The notes beneath the pieces were generated by a model. The model searched no databases, was not told the DNA's origin, and was given only the letters and a program-made list of their open reading frames with translations. The position numbers were made by a program, and so were the translations under genes. DNA of 47,066 nt from an archaeon (lineage in GTDB: Archaea > Asgardarchaeota > Thorarchaeia > Thorarchaeales > Thorarchaeaceae), in assembly GCA_024275415.1 (NCBI GenBank), contig JAJRZD010000016.1:1-47066 (forward strand), written 5' to 3'. Shown in pieces: positions 25,655 through 34,685 of this stretch. Within the stretch, counting starts at the first letter, position 1, and each line of letters opens with the position of its first letter.

Positions 25655-27682
25655 TTAGATACCTCCACCCTCTCTTTTCTTGACTTTGAGCATTCTAGCG
25701 TTGATAGCAACTATTACTGTGCTCACAGACATCAAAACTGCTCCCATCGCAGGACTGAGGAGGATTCCCGCAGAATACAGGACTCCTGCTGCAAGCGGGA
25801 TGGCTGCCGCATTATAGCCAGTTGCCCAAATAAGGTTCTGAACCATCTTACTGTAGGTCGCGCGTGACAACCCTAGAATAGAAACAGCATCCAAAGGATC
25901 ATTGCGTACTAGTATTATGTCCGCTGTTTCGATAGCGACATCTGTGCCTGCACCAATTGCAATCCCAATATCTGCTTGTGCCAGAGCTGGTGCATCATTG
26001 ATGCCATCACCCACCATTGCAACAGTCAATCCTCGACTCTGTATCTCCCTTATCTTCTCTGATTTCTCATGTGGCAATACTTCTGCAAAGTAGTCATCTA
26101 ACTCTAATTCTTCTGCCACCCATTTTGCCACGTATCGATTGTCACCTGTGAGCATCATACTTTTGATTCCCATCTTCCTTAGCTGTGCAATTGCTTCCTT
26201 GGATTCCTGACGAATGACATCTGCTAATGCTAAAGCCCCAACAAGATTGTCATCAACAATAACATAAACAACTGTATGTCCTTTTTCGGCAAGGTCGGTC
26301 AGATGTGCTAGGTCTGGAAGGATACCCTTTTCCTCCAAGTATCCCGGACTGACAACGAACACACTATGAGATCCAACTTTGCCTGTGGCACCTTTTCCTG
26401 GGATTGCCTGAAACTCATCAGCTGACTGGAATGTGACTCCTCTTTCTTGGGCTCCCCTGACAACCCCGCGAGCAATCGGATGCTCTGACTGGGTTTCCAA
26501 TGATGCCGCAAGCTCCAACACCTTTTCAGATGACATCTCTCCTAATGTGACGACTTCCGTGACTGAGAATTGTCCTTCTGTCAGTGTGCCTGTCTTGTCA
26601 AATACAATTGCTTGCAACCCCCTTGCCCTCTCGAAAGCGGCTCTATCCCTTATCAACAGTCCATTTGTGGCAGAAATCGAAGTTGATACAGAAACGACAA
26701 GTGGCACAGCCAGACCTAATGCGTGTGGACATGCGATGACCATAACAGTTACAGCGCGTTCCATTCCGAACTGCAACCCTTGTCCAACGGCAAGCCACGT
26801 TGTCAGGGTGATCGACCCCGCAAGAAGAGCTATGATTGTTAAGAGGAATGCTGCTCGATTAGCCAAGTCCTGCGTTCTTGATCGACTCTCCTGAGCCTCA
26901 CGCACAAGATTGATCACTTGTGCTAGGAACGTTTCCTCTCCTGTCTTCTTGATCTCAGTGACAACGCTCCCATCCCCGTTAATCGCACCTCCAATAACAG
27001 GATCACCTACTTTTCTGTTTACAGGCTGTGACTCCCCTGTTATCATTGACTCGTCCATACTTGTAATACCTTTTACAATCTCTCCGTCAGACGGTACCCT
27101 CTCTCCTGGTTTGATTAGCACCTTATCCCCAACTTTCAACTCAGAAGTATCAACATCGATGGTTGTCCCATCCTCTTGGACAAGATGAGCTACTGTTGGC
27201 AACAGTTTCACAAGTTCTTCTAATGCACGTGATGCACCCATCACCGAACGCATTTCGACCCAGTGTCCCAACAGCATGATGTCAATCAATGTCACCAGTT
27301 CCCAAAAGAACATAGAGCCCTCAAGACCAAATGCTACAGCGCTACTATAGAAATATGCCACTGAGATTGCTATCGCTATGAGTGTCATCATTCCAAGTAG
27401 GCGTTTTCGAAATTCCTCGACCATCCCCTTTAGGAATGGATATCCGCCGTACAGATATACGCTGGTCGAAAAGGCAAAGAGCACAAATATATCACCTTCA
27501 AAGGCCAGAAAGTCCAATCCAAGAAGTGTTCGAACGAGTGGAGAAAGAACAATTACAGGTGGCGTAAGGATCATTGATACGATAAATCGCTTCCGAAAGT
27601 CCTGTGCCATCATCTCATGGTGACTGCTCTTTTTTCCGTGATGTCCGTGTTTCATGGACATTTTATGTTCACTATGTTCCAA
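25655..27682 (-). CDS. copB: CopB-type P1B-3 copper/silver ATPase
   Basis: 675 residues. The N-terminus is rich in His (KMSMKHGHHGKKSSHHEMM) in place of an HMA domain, and the membrane motif is CPH (318-320); both define the P1B-3 (CopB) group that exports Cu+/Cu2+ or Ag+. D362 in DKTGT, TGD and GDGINDAPAL are present. TTG start supported by GGAGG eight bases upstream. First gene of a minus-strand transcript with the HMA-YHS gene and probably the APC ATPase. CopB is well known from Archaeoglobus. Confidence 0.92.
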   Translation of the reverse strand: MEHSEHKMSMKHGHHGKKSSHHEMMAQDFRKRFIVSMILTPPVIVLSPLVRTLLGLDFLAFEGDIFVLFAFSTSVYLYGGYPFLKGMVEEFRKRLLGMMTLIAIAISVAYFYSSAVAFGLEGSMFFWELVTLIDIMLLGHWVEMRSVMGASRALEELVKLLPTVAHLVQEDGTTIDVDTSELKVGDKVLIKPGERVPSDGEIVKGITSMDESMITGESQPVNRKVGDPVIGGAINGDGSVVTEIKKTGEETFLAQVINLVREAQESRSRTQDLANRAAFLLTIIALLAGSITLTTWLAVGQGLQFGMERAVTVMVIACPHALGLAVPLVVSVSTSISATNGLLIRDRAAFERARGLQAIVFDKTGTLTEGQFSVTEVVTLGEMSSEKVLELAASLETQSEHPIARGVVRGAQERGVTFQSADEFQAIPGKGATGKVGSHSVFVVSPGYLEEKGILPDLAHLTDLAEKGHTVVYVIVDDNLVGALALADVIRQESKEAIAQLRKMGIKSMMLTGDNRYVAKWVAEELELDDYFAEVLPHEKSEKIREIQSRGLTVAMVGDGINDAPALAQADIGIAIGAGTDVAIETADIILVRNDPLDAVSILGLSRATYSKMVQNLIWATGYNAAAIPLAAGVLYSAGILLSPAMGAVLMSVSTVIVAINARMLKVKKREGGGI

Positions 27683-28010
27683 ACTCTCATCCTCCCAACA
27701 ATCTGTGAATCATATATCCTCTGGAATCGTTCTCCTCAATGTGAACGGGGATCTTGTGGATATCCCTGCTCATACGATAGAATCTCACGGGAGTCTTTTC
27801 ACTGGATATCATCTCAGAACACGCTCGAATCCGTGCATTCAATTCTAACCACTGGAATAGACCAACCATCTTCTATCAGAATCGATATATCCGTATGGAT
27901 GTATTTATAGGTATTGGTTTACCTTGTATTCCATAGTCATCATATGTTATAAATGGTGATTATAGGCTGTCAAGATTCAAAGAACGATTGTTAGACTCAA
28001 GGTGATGGTT
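27683..28010. promoter_or_regulatory. divergent promoter region with near-palindrome (27885-27904)
   Basis: The 330 bases between copB and the next plus-strand gene hold no credible gene. ATATATCC-GTAT-GGATGTAT at 27885-27904 has 7 of 8 paired arm positions and is a candidate operator for a metal regulator acting on one or both directions. A TTATAAAT at about 27946 could be the TATA element of the plus-strand genes. Confidence 0.4.
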
Positions 28011-28250
28011 ATGACTAAGACAAGAAATGCACTGCTCAATATCTTATGGGGTGCCGGTTATGTTGCACGGGGTGAGAAACGACTGGGTTACGGACTTCTC
28101 GCTTCCTTACCTTTTCTCCATTGGCCCATACTAAGTGGTAATTGGTTATTGTATCTTACTTATCCATTCAACATTGCATTCATAGGGCATCTGATTATTA
28201 CAGCTGCTTTCGTGATCGATGCTTATTACAGACCAATTTCAAGTGAGTAG
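28011..28250 (+). CDS. small membrane protein
   Basis: 79 residues from the ATG at 28011, preceded by AGGTGAT. Two hydrophobic stretches (about 27-45 and 50-70), C-terminus in YYRPISSE. No known family. It lies between copB (divergent) and a zinc-ribbon gene 23 bases downstream and may belong to the metal island. Confidence 0.5.
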   Translation: MTKTRNALLNILWGAGYVARGEKRLGYGLLASLPFLHWPILSGNWLLYLTYPFNIAFIGHLIITAAFVIDAYYRPISSE

Positions 28251-28273
28251 CAGAAAGGAGGCCGGATACAAAA

Positions 28274-28507
28274 ATGGGATGCGGACCAAAAATAGGCAGA
28301 CGACGTATCAAGAAATCCAAGAGGAAAAGCAAAGTTTCAGGAAGTAGCACTCAAGAAACAACTCTTATTATTCCACGAATCCCTCAAATTTGTTCTAATT
28401 GCAAAGCTAAGATACAAGCTGACTCTGTAAAGTGGACGGGACCTGACAGCTTCGAATGTCCCTATTGTGGTTTCACACTACTAGTAGATTTTGAGAAAAT
28501 CGCATAG
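28274..28507 (+). CDS. small basic zinc-ribbon protein
   Basis: 77 residues. The N-terminal half is strongly basic (RRRIKKSKRKSK), the C-terminal half has CSNC and CPYC with 18 residues between, a zinc-ribbon. AAAGGAGG lies upstream. It could bind nucleic acid or metal; nothing more can be said. Confidence 0.5.
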   Translation: MGCGPKIGRRRIKKSKRKSKVSGSSTQETTLIIPRIPQICSNCKAKIQADSVKWTGPDSFECPYCGFTLLVDFEKIA

Positions 28508-28623
28508 ATTGCCACGACACTCTATGGGATATTCTCTCTCGGTGATTGGCTCCATTTGTGCTAACTCTTTTGGAAATCATGCCATTCAGGTGGACTAACA
28601 ATGAAACATGACCGATTCGTCAT

Positions 28624-28950
28624 ATGATGATTTCGGCATATAAAACAAATCCTCCTCTGTTATTCTTCAAAGGACTTGCGAACGATACACGCCTTGCCAT
28701 CATTCAGGTTCTGAAAAACGGGCCTAAACCCGTCGGTGAGATATGCGAAACGCTTGGTTTTGAGCAGAACCGTGTTTCTCATAACCTGAGATGTCTTGAA
28801 TTTTGCGGGTTCGTTTCAAGTGAGAGGACTGGAAAGAAGAGGATTTACTCCCTTAACGATGAAACAATCGCGCCATTGATGCAGATTGTTGACAATCACA
28901 TCAAAACATACGGACAAAACCTGATGCAATGCAAAGTCCTCAGGAGATAA
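28624..28950 (+). CDS. ArsR-family metal-sensing repressor, CmtR-like cysteine pattern
   Basis: 108 residues with the ArsR winged helix-turn-helix (GLANDTRLAIIQVL, then QNRVSHNLRCLEFCGFV). Cysteines at 57 and 61 in the recognition-helix region and at 103 near the C-terminus sit almost exactly where M. tuberculosis CmtR has its Cd/Pb ligands (57, 61, 102). So it is probably a soft-metal (Cd, Pb, possibly Hg) sensor. It precedes merA by 28 bases and likely controls it. No Shine-Dalgarno before the ATG pair at 28624/28627: probably leaderless. Confidence 0.82.
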   Translation: MMISAYKTNPPLLFFKGLANDTRLAIIQVLKNGPKPVGEICETLGFEQNRVSHNLRCLEFCGFVSSERTGKKRIYSLNDETIAPLMQIVDNHIKTYGQNLMQCKVLRR

Positions 28951-28978
28951 AAATCGAACACGATTGGGTGATAATAAG

Positions 28979-30670
28979 ATGAATGAGCAAAAAAAGAGAA
29001 CCGAAGTCCGTCTTTCTGTAGAAGGAATGACCTGTGACAGCTGTGCAACTCATGTTAAAAGTGCACTGGAGAGCATTGATGAAGTCAAGATGGTCGAGAT
29101 TCCAAGTTGGAAGGACGGCTATGCCAAAGTGCTTGTCGAGGGCGATATTGACGAAAAAGAGCTTGAGGGTGTTGTGGATAAGACAGGCTACAAAGCTAAG
29201 GTCGAAGTCAAGCACGAATTCCTGTCCAGCCTGATTCTGCCTGTCGAACCAAAAGCAACAGGATTTGACGTCGTCGTAATCGGAACCGGCGGTGCAGGAG
29301 TCGCATCCGCCATCAAAGCGGCTGAGTTGGGTTACACAGTAGCGCTTGTTGAAAGGGGTGAGATTGGAGGGACATGCGTGAACATAGGATGCGTTCCATC
29401 AAAGACCCTGATTAGAGCGGCAGGGATTCACCACTCAGCGAAGGATAACCCTTTCAAGGGAACCAATACCAGTGCAGGACAGATCCAATGGAAACAGCTC
29501 GTCCAACAGAAAAACGAATTAGTTTCTCAACTTCGCAAAGAGAAGTATATCGATATCATTGCCCAGTATCCTGATAATATCACACTGTTAAGGGGTCATG
29601 CTCGGTTAACTAAGGATAATCATGTCATACTGGATGATGGCACGAAGATAGAACCATCTAGAATCATCATAGCTACCGGTGCAAGACCGAGAATACTACA
29701 GATTGACGGCGCATCTAGCGAAACCGTCCTAACAAGTACAACCCTTATGGATCTTGAAGAGCTCCCTAAGTCATTGATAATTATCGGTGGTAGATCTATC
29801 GCCCTTGAGTTGGGCCAGACGCTATCACGTTTCGGTACTAAGGTCACAATCCTTCAGCGTAGTGACAGCATCATTCCGGACAAGGAGCCAGAGATCATAG
29901 ACGCACTAACAGCCTATCTGAAAGATGAGGGAATTGATATAGTGACTGGTGTTAAGATAGTGTCAATATCCGATGGTGCTCAGAAGACCGTAGAAGTACA
30001 GATTGGTGGTGCCACTAAAGAATATCAATCTGAGCACATCCTAATGGCTGTAGGGCGTGTCCCGAATACCGACAACATGGGTCTCTCCGAAGTAGGAGTG
30101 GAGTTGGATACACACGGATTCATCATTGTTAACTCTCAGATGGGAACAACCAACCCCTCTATCTTCGCCGCAGGCGATGTCACAACTCTCCCCAAGTTCG
30201 TTTATGTCGCAGCTGCATCAGGTGGCATTGCTACTGAGAATGCCTTGAAAGGAACAAAGAACGAAATGGATTTGACCACAATGCCTGCAATAATCTTCAC
30301 TTCTCCTCAGGTGGCCACGGTGGGGATGACCGAATCGATGGCAAAGGAGGCAGGGTACGATGTGTCAACAAGCGTCCTCCCATTGAAATATGTCCCTCGA
30401 GCATTGGCTGCCCACGATGTACGGGGACTCATCAAACTTGTAGCTGATAGTAGATCTAACCGCCTGCTTGGTGCACATGTGCTGGCTGAAGAAGCAGGAG
30501 AGATAATACCGATCGCAGCAATGGCAATCCTTATGGGACGCAAGTTTAACTTCACGGTTTCAGATCTCCAGCAGATGCTCTTCCCCTACCTTGTCCAGGC
30601 CGAGGGAATCAAGCTTGCAGCACTAGCATTTGATAAGGATATATCCAAACTATCTTGTTGTGCTGGATAA
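28979..30670 (+). CDS. merA: mercuric reductase with N-terminal HMA domain
   Basis: 563 residues. The enzyme reduces Hg2+ to volatile Hg0 with NAD(P)H. Seen: N-terminal NmerA domain with GMTCDSCATH (C19, C22); FAD site VVVIGTGGAG; redox pair GGTCVNIGCVPSK (C133, C138); and the C-terminal LSCCAG (C560, C561) that hands Hg2+ to the active site and distinguishes MerA from dihydrolipoamide dehydrogenase. GGTGAT six bases before the ATG at 28979 sets the start. No merR, merT, merP or merB is present; control is by the ArsR-type gene just upstream. Confidence 0.95.
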   Translation: MNEQKKRTEVRLSVEGMTCDSCATHVKSALESIDEVKMVEIPSWKDGYAKVLVEGDIDEKELEGVVDKTGYKAKVEVKHEFLSSLILPVEPKATGFDVVVIGTGGAGVASAIKAAELGYTVALVERGEIGGTCVNIGCVPSKTLIRAAGIHHSAKDNPFKGTNTSAGQIQWKQLVQQKNELVSQLRKEKYIDIIAQYPDNITLLRGHARLTKDNHVILDDGTKIEPSRIIIATGARPRILQIDGASSETVLTSTTLMDLEELPKSLIIIGGRSIALELGQTLSRFGTKVTILQRSDSIIPDKEPEIIDALTAYLKDEGIDIVTGVKIVSISDGAQKTVEVQIGGATKEYQSEHILMAVGRVPNTDNMGLSEVGVELDTHGFIIVNSQMGTTNPSIFAAGDVTTLPKFVYVAAASGGIATENALKGTKNEMDLTTMPAIIFTSPQVATVGMTESMAKEAGYDVSTSVLPLKYVPRALAAHDVRGLIKLVADSRSNRLLGAHVLAEEAGEIIPIAAMAILMGRKFNFTVSDLQQMLFPYLVQAEGIKLAALAFDKDISKLSCCAG

Positions 30671-30744
30671 TAACTGCGTCCCAGCATTTGACATTCGGCA
30701 AAAGTCGTAATACTTATCATAGCCCCTTCGACTAATGCCGTATC

Positions 30745-31470
30745 ATGTCAGCACAATCTTCTGTAAGAGAGCGGCTTGCCAGAAGGATCGCAGGTGAGAT
30801 TGCATTATCTGACAACCCCGGACAGATAATGAGGGTGTGGCGCGAGCGGTTTCGGCTCCCACAGATTGTATTGGCTGATTATCTCGGCATCAGTCCCAGT
30901 GTGATAAGTGACTATGAATCAGGCAGACGGAAATCGCCAGGCACCTCGACAATCCGTCGGTTTGTCATGGCCCTTTTAACACTGGACGAACGAAATGGAG
31001 GACAAGTCGTATCTGCATTCATCCGGCTGATGGATGTCAGTTTGGTCGACCTGAACATTGTGCTTGCAATGAGCGACTTCACCACTAGCATGTCCAGCAG
31101 AGAGTTCTGTAAGATTCTCAAATGCACCGTGAAGAGTGGGGACGAGTATCTGGCCAAGGAGATTTACGGATATACCTTGGTTGATGTGGAACGTGCTGTC
31201 AGGGAACTCGATAGCGAAGCGTTCATGAAACTATTCGGAGCTACCACCGAACGTTGTTTGATATTCACCAATGTCAATACAGGCCGGGCTCCGATGATTG
31301 CTATCAAATCACAAGAATTCAAACCCACGCTTGTTATTCTGCACGGTGTAGGAAAGATAGATCGACTTGCACTTGACCTTTCTGAACAGATGCGGATTCC
31401 CTTGGCAGTCAGCAAGATAGGGTCTCTTGATGCCCTCATTCGAGAACTTCGTTCCATCGAGCCAACCTAG
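30745..31470 (+). CDS. archaeal XRE-type transcription regulator (COG1709-like)
   Basis: 241 residues. HTH at about 38-62 (LADYLGISPSVISDYESGRR), followed by a conserved archaeal regulatory region with IFTNVNTGRAPMIAIKSQEF and a C-terminal SEQMRIPLAVSKIGSLDALI. Widespread in archaea, ligand unknown. No ribosome site before the ATG, so the transcript may be leaderless. Its last bases overlap the end of pyrB, tail to tail. Confidence 0.75.
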   Translation: MSAQSSVRERLARRIAGEIALSDNPGQIMRVWRERFRLPQIVLADYLGISPSVISDYESGRRKSPGTSTIRRFVMALLTLDERNGGQVVSAFIRLMDVSLVDLNIVLAMSDFTTSMSSREFCKILKCTVKSGDEYLAKEIYGYTLVDVERAVRELDSEAFMKLFGATTERCLIFTNVNTGRAPMIAIKSQEFKPTLVILHGVGKIDRLALDLSEQMRIPLAVSKIGSLDALIRELRSIEPT

Positions 31471-32399
31471 CCGAGTACCATCTTGAGAATCGCCATCCTT
31501 GTCACCACCCCATTATAGACTTGGTCAAAGTACTTTGCTTGAGGCATCGAATCCACATCTGGCGATATCTCGTCAACCCGCGGGAGTGGGTGTAGAATGA
31601 TAGCGTCATCCTTCAGCCTTTCCGCATCTTTATTGGAGATTTTGAATTTGCCGGCGACCTTGAAGTATTCGTCTTCCCTGTAGAATCGCTCTTTCTGGAT
31701 TCTTGTCTGGTACACAACATCGACATCCTCAGTTATGGCATCTTCAATATTATCAACCTGATTCACTTGAATGCCCGCCTTTTTCATTTCCTCGATGATG
31801 GCCGGTTTCATTTTCAATGACGGTGGTGCAGCAAGGATGATACTGACATCATATTGTGAGAGTGCCATGCCAAGTGAATGGACAGTCCGACCATACTTCA
31901 AATCACCGCACAGAGAAATTGTCAGGCCATCAATTGTTCCTTTCAGCTTTCTTATCGAATAGAAATCAAGGAGGGCTTGAGTAGGATGTTCTTCAGCTCC
32001 GCTTCCAGCATTTATGACAGGGATTGAGGCGAACTCGGCTGCCACTCGCGCTGACCCATCTAGAGGATGACGGATTACGATGACATCAGCATACCTCTCG
32101 ACAGTGCGGATTGTATCGGCAAGTGTTTCTCCTTTCACTCCAGCACTGGTCGTCGTGACTTCTGAGAACCCGAGGATTCCCCCTCCAAGCCGTAACATTG
32201 CGCTTTCGAATGAGAGCCTTGTACGGGTCGAGGCTTCGAAGAACAAGACTGCCATAATCTTTCCGCGAAGCAAGTCACTTCTATCGATAGCAACCGTTTC
32301 CATTTTAGAAGCAGTATCTAGGATGGCATCAATTCCCTTTCGGTCAAGATCCTGAATACTAATTAGATTCTTTACTTTTCCCACACTGTTTCGCTCCAT
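31467..32399 (-). CDS. pyrB: aspartate carbamoyltransferase, catalytic chain
   Basis: 310 residues, normal length. It joins carbamoyl phosphate and aspartate in pyrimidine synthesis. Carbamoyl-phosphate site STRTR at 57-61, HPTQALLDFYSI and ILHPLPRVDEIS are diagnostic. The regulatory chain PyrI, usually next door in archaea, is not in the window on either side. Confidence 0.95.
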   Translation of the reverse strand: MERNSVGKVKNLISIQDLDRKGIDAILDTASKMETVAIDRSDLLRGKIMAVLFFEASTRTRLSFESAMLRLGGGILGFSEVTTTSAGVKGETLADTIRTVERYADVIVIRHPLDGSARVAAEFASIPVINAGSGAEEHPTQALLDFYSIRKLKGTIDGLTISLCGDLKYGRTVHSLGMALSQYDVSIILAAPPSLKMKPAIIEEMKKAGIQVNQVDNIEDAITEDVDVVYQTRIQKERFYREDEYFKVAGKFKISNKDAERLKDDAIILHPLPRVDEISPDVDSMPQAKYFDQVYNGVVTRMAILKMVLG

Positions 32400-32597
32400 A
32401 GCAGTCTGGGATTGGAGGCACCGTTGCTAGTTCTTTAAAGTTTGTCAAAAGACCAGATTTTGCAAGACCATGATACAGAGGATTGTTGGAGCGCTGTGCC
32501 ACAATGAGAGGTGTATGGTGGAGTTGGCAACAGAGCCACATCTGTGGCTGATTTATATGTGTTCATTTGAGTACGGGATATAAGGAGAGATTTTTGC

Positions 32598-32987
32598 GTG
32601 TCACCTATGATTTTACATGGGCTTCTTTTAGGATTCACTTTTCTTTTGATAACACCAGGAGTTGCACAAATAGCAGTAGGATCTTTTGTGCTTCTTCCCC
32701 AGAATTACAATCTCTATTGTCAAGGACATATCAGCTATTCTAATGGTGTACCAGATGAAGGAGCAATTGTTGAACTTTATACCCAAGAGTTGGGAGAACA
32801 GAGGAATGCATCCAGCAGTGGCAAACCGTTCTTGCATGTCAGAACGCATTCTAGTTTAGTACGCTACGATAGTTTCAGCCGTACTGGTCAGTTTCAGCTG
32901 CTGCAATATACAACATGCCGGTGGTATCTATTCCTGTGGGCTGTTGATTCCGTGTTTCCTATCAATCTCCAGTTGGCGAACAACTAA
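32598..32987 (+). CDS. possible secreted protein, beta-sandwich type
   Basis: 129 codons. A signal-peptide-like start ([21 protein letters not shown]) is followed by [22 protein letters not shown], which resembles the carboxypeptidase regulatory-like beta-sandwich (G-x-SNG-P-x-GA-V-L). The last 60 bases overlap the 3' end of the dCMP deaminase gene on the other strand, which makes the C-terminal end doubtful. The start codon is a GTG. Confidence 0.4.
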   Translation: MSPMILHGLLLGFTFLLITPGVAQIAVGSFVLLPQNYNLYCQGHISYSNGVPDEGAIVELYTQELGEQRNASSSGKPFLHVRTHSSLVRYDSFSRTGQFQLLQYTTCRWYLFLWAVDSVFPINLQLANN

Positions 32988-33410
32988 CTCGGATTGCTCC
33001 ACCAATTCCATTGCAAGTTCATCTCGATACTCCTCGATGAAAATCACTTCAGTGATGCCTGCATTAATTATCATCTTTGTACAGATGCTGCACGCCCTTG
33101 TGGTACAGTATATCTTGGCATCCTTAACACTTACACCATGATAGGCTGCTTGAATGATGGCATTCTGCTCTGCGTGGAGACCCCTGCATAACTCATGCCG
33201 TTCTCCTGATTTCACCCCCAATCGTTCTCGTAGACATCCTCCCAGTTCATCACAGTGTGGAAGACCTTTTGGGGCACCATTGTACCCTGTTGAAAGAATC
33301 TGCCCGTCTTTGACTATAACTGCTCCCACATGGTTTCTCAAGCATGTGCTCCTAGTACTTACGAGATCTGCTATCTCTGAGAAGTAGACATCCTTGCTCT
33401 TACGAATCAT
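32928..33410 (-). CDS. deoxycytidylate (dCMP) deaminase
   Basis: 160 residues from the ATG at 33410, chosen because GGAGAG precedes it by eight bases; an ATG at 33494 would add 28 residues. Zinc/catalytic motif HAEQNAI and the second zinc site [17 protein letters not shown] (ACSIC where most members have PCxxC); [20 protein letters not shown] and the CDELGGC segment are typical. It makes dUMP for thymidylate synthesis, which fits with pyrB nearby. Confidence 0.88.
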   Translation of the reverse strand: MIRKSKDVYFSEIADLVSTRSTCLRNHVGAVIVKDGQILSTGYNGAPKGLPHCDELGGCLRERLGVKSGERHELCRGLHAEQNAIIQAAYHGVSVKDAKIYCTTRACSICTKMIINAGITEVIFIEEYRDELAMELVEQSELVVRQLEIDRKHGINSPQE

Positions 33411-33555
33411 CCGTGTGTCTCTCCAAAGTCCTCGTTTCTTGGCTTTTAGGTGCTTATGAAGTTCATGTTCTGTCAAGCTCTCTAACGGAAACATAAAAAG
33501 ACAAAAGATAGAGTCAAAATCACGATACAATGTCAACCGGAGTGTCCCCGCAAGT

Positions 33556-33933
33556 ATGAAACAACGAAAAGGTGCATTGATCATATGGCCCGCATACCTC
33601 GACTCAAAATTGAGCCGTTCAGCAGGCAGGCGAATCCCAGTTAATCTTGGTGCCCCTGATGTGACTGTGGACATGCTCAAGCAAGCAGCAGACATGCGGA
33701 ATCTACGGGCTGAGATTGAGCCTGGCAAGAGGTATCCACGGCAGAACGTCGATCGAGGTGGCTATTTGGTTCTTGAGAATCCCGAAGGACACAAAAAACA
33801 ACGGCTTCTCTTGATGCTTGCAAAAGGAGTGCGCAAGATCGTAGCAGAGAGAATTGCGAAACAACAAGCTGCTGCCCAGAAGAAAAAATCCAAAGGGTAT
33901 AGGAAAAAGAAGAACCGGAGAAAGCGGAACTAG
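33556..33933 (+). CDS. srp19: signal recognition particle subunit SRP19
   Basis: 125 residues. [20 protein letters not shown] at the start, GRRIPV and KRYPRQ are the RNA-binding features of SRP19, which helps 7S RNA take up SRP54. The C-terminus is a Lys/Arg-rich tail ([16 protein letters not shown]). Followed by gar1 26 bases later, an RNP-protein pair on one transcript. Confidence 0.93.
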   Translation: MKQRKGALIIWPAYLDSKLSRSAGRRIPVNLGAPDVTVDMLKQAADMRNLRAEIEPGKRYPRQNVDRGGYLVLENPEGHKKQRLLLMLAKGVRKIVAERIAKQQAAAQKKKSKGYRKKKNRRKRN

Positions 33934-33959
33934 AATCCGGATATGCGGGGATGGTGTCC

Positions 33960-34190
33960 ATGAGACGTTTGGGAACAGTGCTGCATATCACCAAGCAAGG
34001 CGCGATAATAGTGCAGACTGACAAGACCCCTCCGATGGGTGCGAAGGTCGTTGACAAGAAAGCACAACCAGTTGGCACTATCAGAGATGTATTCGGTCCC
34101 GTCAAACATCCCTATGTTTCCATTCGCGCTAAAGACAAGGGTGCGGCAGTGAAATTGATCGGACAACCCGTCTATTTGTATAGCCGCTGA
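33960..34190 (+). CDS. gar1: H/ACA RNP protein Gar1
   Basis: 76 residues from the ATG at 33960, with GGGG nine bases before it (an ATG at 33951 is the alternative). MRRLGTVLHITKQGAIIVQT, PMGAKVVDKKAQPVGTIRDVFGPVKHPYVSI is the Gar1/Naf1 beta-barrel. It supports pseudouridylation by H/ACA guide RNAs with Cbf5, Nop10 and L7Ae, none of which is in the window. Confidence 0.9.
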   Translation: MRRLGTVLHITKQGAIIVQTDKTPPMGAKVVDKKAQPVGTIRDVFGPVKHPYVSIRAKDKGAAVKLIGQPVYLYSR

Positions 34191-34323
34191 GCGTACAATT
34201 ATATACATCCGTGTATCTTTATCTCCGATAATCAACTAGAACGGATGGCACGTATCGTTTACTTTATCTGTCACCATGTAATCTGATTCCCGTTGCCATG
34301 TGTCTAGCTCTAGCTAAGTGGTC

Positions 34324-34677
34324 ATGTCAATGAAAGAAGTTGCCAACCAAATTATGGGCGCTCTTCGCTCAGCAGGTGGGAAAGGACTTCTTATTAGTGA
34401 GATAACCACAAGTCTTGAAATTGACTTAGCAACTGCTACAAATGCAATTCATGAACTGATCAAGGAGAAACAAGTCATGGAAAAAGCCGAAGCAAACGAA
34501 TCCCGGTACTTTTTGCGGGGCGCAATGGGCGAAGAGACAGAGCAGGGGACATTGGGAGACTTGAACGGATGCCCATGTTTTCATTGCCTGAAAATTAGTC
34601 GTTGTGGAGTGCGTCAGCCAGATTCACCAGTTGCCTGTAGAAATCTGGAGGACTGGATTGTTAGATCAGAGTCCTAA
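34324..34677 (+). CDS. RPC34-like winged-helix protein with cysteine (Fe-S) tail
   Basis: About 117 residues (GTG 34318 or ATG 34330 possible). Residues 5-66 form a winged helix (GLLISEITTSLEIDLATATNAI, then a wing ESRYFLRG). The tail has CPCFHC, then five residues, C-G, then SPVACRNLEDW: this order of cysteines with SP and a final C-x4-DW matches the Fe-S end of eukaryotic RNA polymerase III subunit RPC34/RPC39, for which orthologues are known in some archaea. A promoter-opening role in transcription is inferred. It stands alone between gar1 and rlmE. Confidence 0.7.
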   Translation: MSMKEVANQIMGALRSAGGKGLLISEITTSLEIDLATATNAIHELIKEKQVMEKAEANESRYFLRGAMGEETEQGTLGDLNGCPCFHCLKISRCGVRQPDSPVACRNLEDWIVRSES

Positions 34678-34685
34678 TGACATTG

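Noticed and set aside
33411..33728. N-terminal extension of the dCMP deaminase frame
   Set aside because: It overlaps the srp19 start on the other strand, is Arg/Ser-rich, and a good ribosome site precedes the internal ATG at 33410.
33677..34105. 142-codon frame antisense to srp19 and gar1
   Set aside because: Spans two certain genes on the other strand and has no motifs.
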